Positions 4,335 to 5,364 of a DNA stretch of 5,364 bases are shown in pieces. Position numbers and translations under genes: made by a program. The DNA is from Actinomycetes bacterium (GTDB taxonomy: Bacteria; Actinomycetota; Acidimicrobiia; Acidimicrobiales; Acidimicrobiaceae). The stretch is from contig JAJYGZ010000005.1 in the NCBI GenBank assembly GCA_021790495.1, forward strand, positions 1 to 5,364. Direction: 5' to 3'. The stretch's first letter is position 1, and every line of letters begins with the position of its first letter. The notes under the pieces are model-generated. The model saw nothing but the letters and a program-made list of their open reading frames with translations. It searched no databases and was not told the DNA's origin.

Positions 4335-5364
4335 TCCTTATGGCAACGGCCTACGGGAGGGCTTGATCCTACCCGCAGTCCGCGACCCCGATCTCTCGGA
4401 GCACCAGCTCCTCAGAGCCGTGGTGGCGCAGTCCCCTGTAGCGCTGACCGTGGTGGACGCGGCCGGGCTCGGGGTTCTTTGGAATCCGGCCGCCGAGCGG
4501 GTGTTCGGCTGGAAGGCCCGCGAGGTGGTCGGCCATCGCCTGCCCACAGTGGACCCCGCCTTCGAGGCCGAGCTCGAGGAGATCGTGGCCCGCACCTTCG
4601 GCGGGGAACCAATCCTGGAACTCGAGACCCGGCGGCGCTGTCGGGACGGCCGCCTGATCGACGTGGCCATCTCCACTGTGCCGCTCCGCAATCGGCGCGG
4701 GCGTGTGGTGGCCCTCCTGGGCATTCTTCGGGACATCACCAAGCGCAAGAGGATAGAGGCCGAGCTGGTCAGGCAGGCCCAACACGACGAGCTCACCGGC
4801 CTACTCAACCGGCGGGGCCTCGCCGAGAGGATGGGCGGGCTCGCGTCACATCGCGATGGTACCCATGGGGCCATCGTGGTCCTCAATCTAGGCCGTCTCA
4901 AGGAGGTGAACGACTCCCTCGGCCTGGCCGCCGGCGACGAGGTCCTGCGCACCTTCGCCAAGCGGCTCGCCCGGGCTGTCCGCCCCAGCGACGTGGTGGC
5001 CCGACTCGACGGGGACACCTTCGCGGTGGCGATGCCTAAGATCCCCGCCAAGAACGTCGAGGCAGCCGTGACTCGCGTGATCGACCGGGTGGGTTCGCGC
5101 TACCGGGTCGGCGGCCGCGAGCTGGAGGTGGATGTGACCGCGGGTGCCGCCGTCTGCAGGGAGTGCGACGCTCCGGAGGAGGCCCTGCGCCGGGCCGCGG
5201 TTGCCCTGCACCAGGCCAAGCTCCAGCCCCACCGCCGTCTCCACGTCCTCCAGGCCGAGGACGACCGGGCCTTCGTCGAGCGGGTCGAGTTGGCGGAGCA
5301 ACTCTCGGGCGCGGCCGAGCGAGGGGAGTTGAGGCTCCACTTCCAGCCCATCGTCTCCGCCGCC
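4312..5364 (+). CDS. PAS-GGDEF-EAL c-di-GMP signalling protein, C-terminus cut by the window
   Basis: This is a cytoplasmic-type cyclic-di-GMP protein of which 351 residues are visible, with no signal peptide or membrane segment. A PAS sensor domain spans about 31-143 (SPVALTVVDAAG, WNPAAERVFGW, GILRDITKRKR). A GGDEF domain spans about 153-315, opening with HDELTGLLNRRG. An EAL phosphodiesterase domain starts at about 327 (GELRLHFQPIV) and continues beyond the window. The GGDEF site is degenerate: GGDEF is DGDTF (233-237), and the metal-binding DxD is replaced by NLG (192-194). The allosteric RxxD motif is kept as RPSD (224-227). By family knowledge such proteins are usually phosphodiesterases or c-di-GMP sensors, not cyclases. 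The start is uncertain: ATG 4312 lacks a clear Shine-Dalgarno, GTG 4315 and TTG 4363 are alternatives, and the frame stays open upstream past 4153. It is divergent from the conjugation operon and looks more GC-rich. Confidence 0.9.
   Translation, partial: MVARAKALPYGNGLREGLILPAVRDPDLSEHQLLRAVVAQSPVALTVVDAAGLGVLWNPAAERVFGWKAREVVGHRLPTVDPAFEAELEEIVARTFGGEPILELETRRRCRDGRLIDVAISTVPLRNRRGRVVALLGILRDITKRKRIEAELVRQAQHDELTGLLNRRGLAERMGGLASHRDGTHGAIVVLNLGRLKEVNDSLGLAAGDEVLRTFAKRLARAVRPSDVVARLDGDTFAVAMPKIPAKNVEAAVTRVIDRVGSRYRVGGRELEVDVTAGAAVCRECDAPEEALRRAAVALHQAKLQPHRRLHVLQAEDDRAFVERVELAEQLSGAAERGELRLHFQPIVSAA

Noticed and set aside
4338..5051. Minus-strand open frame of 237 codons opposite the PAS-GGDEF gene
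   Set aside because: The product is a low-complexity, arginine- and serine-rich shadow of a clear plus-strand domain protein.
1..5364. CRISPR array, tRNA, rRNA, insertion sequence or toxin-antitoxin pair
   Set aside because: No regularly spaced repeats, cloverleaf-like sequence, transposase frame or recognisable toxin motif was found. The small genes come in a set of five overlapping frames, not a typical two-gene toxin-antitoxin arrangement.

Overview
This is GC-rich bacterial DNA with a conjugative-element module on the minus strand (positions 1 to about 4145) facing a plus-strand cyclic-di-GMP signalling gene that runs off the right edge. The host cannot be named from the sequence. Two near-leaderless gene starts and high GC would suit an actinobacterium, but this is a weak inference. 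The signalling gene looks richer in G+C than the conjugation module (44 of 60 bases at 4501-4560 against 38 of 60 at 1441-1500).

Layout in minus-strand transcription order: a promoter/operator at 4143-4115 starts an operon of five very small genes (52, 62, 55, 59 and 81 residues). Each start codon overlaps the previous stop, by 4, 4, 4 and 11 bases. Only the last two or three of these genes are touched by simple longest-ORF calling, so most of the operon is easily missed. None has a function I recognise. The operon ends at a strong intrinsic terminator (3113-3087) with a TTCG loop. A second promoter then carries nearly the same 16-bp palindrome (14 of 16 identical to the first) and drives a MobF-type relaxase-helicase (TrwC/TraI family) of 990 residues. 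A third partial copy of the same box lies at 1-12, just after the relaxase stop, where it would begin the next minus-strand unit outside the window.

Right side: 4144-4311 is a short intergenic region with a GC hairpin and a long inverted repeat (arms 4260-4277 and 4317-4334) that surrounds the probable ATG of the signalling gene. That gene (4312 onward, 351 residues visible) encodes PAS, then GGDEF, then the beginning of an EAL domain. The GGDEF signature and the metal-binding aspartates are substituted while the RxxD inhibitory-site motif is kept, so the GGDEF domain probably senses c-di-GMP rather than making it.

How the parts fit: the shared palindrome suggests that one element-encoded repressor controls the small-gene operon, the relaxase gene and a further unit to the left. 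The five small proteins are therefore candidates for regulators or accessory factors of transfer, but this is inference. No coupling protein, type IV secretion genes, replication genes, CRISPR array, tRNA or transposase is visible.
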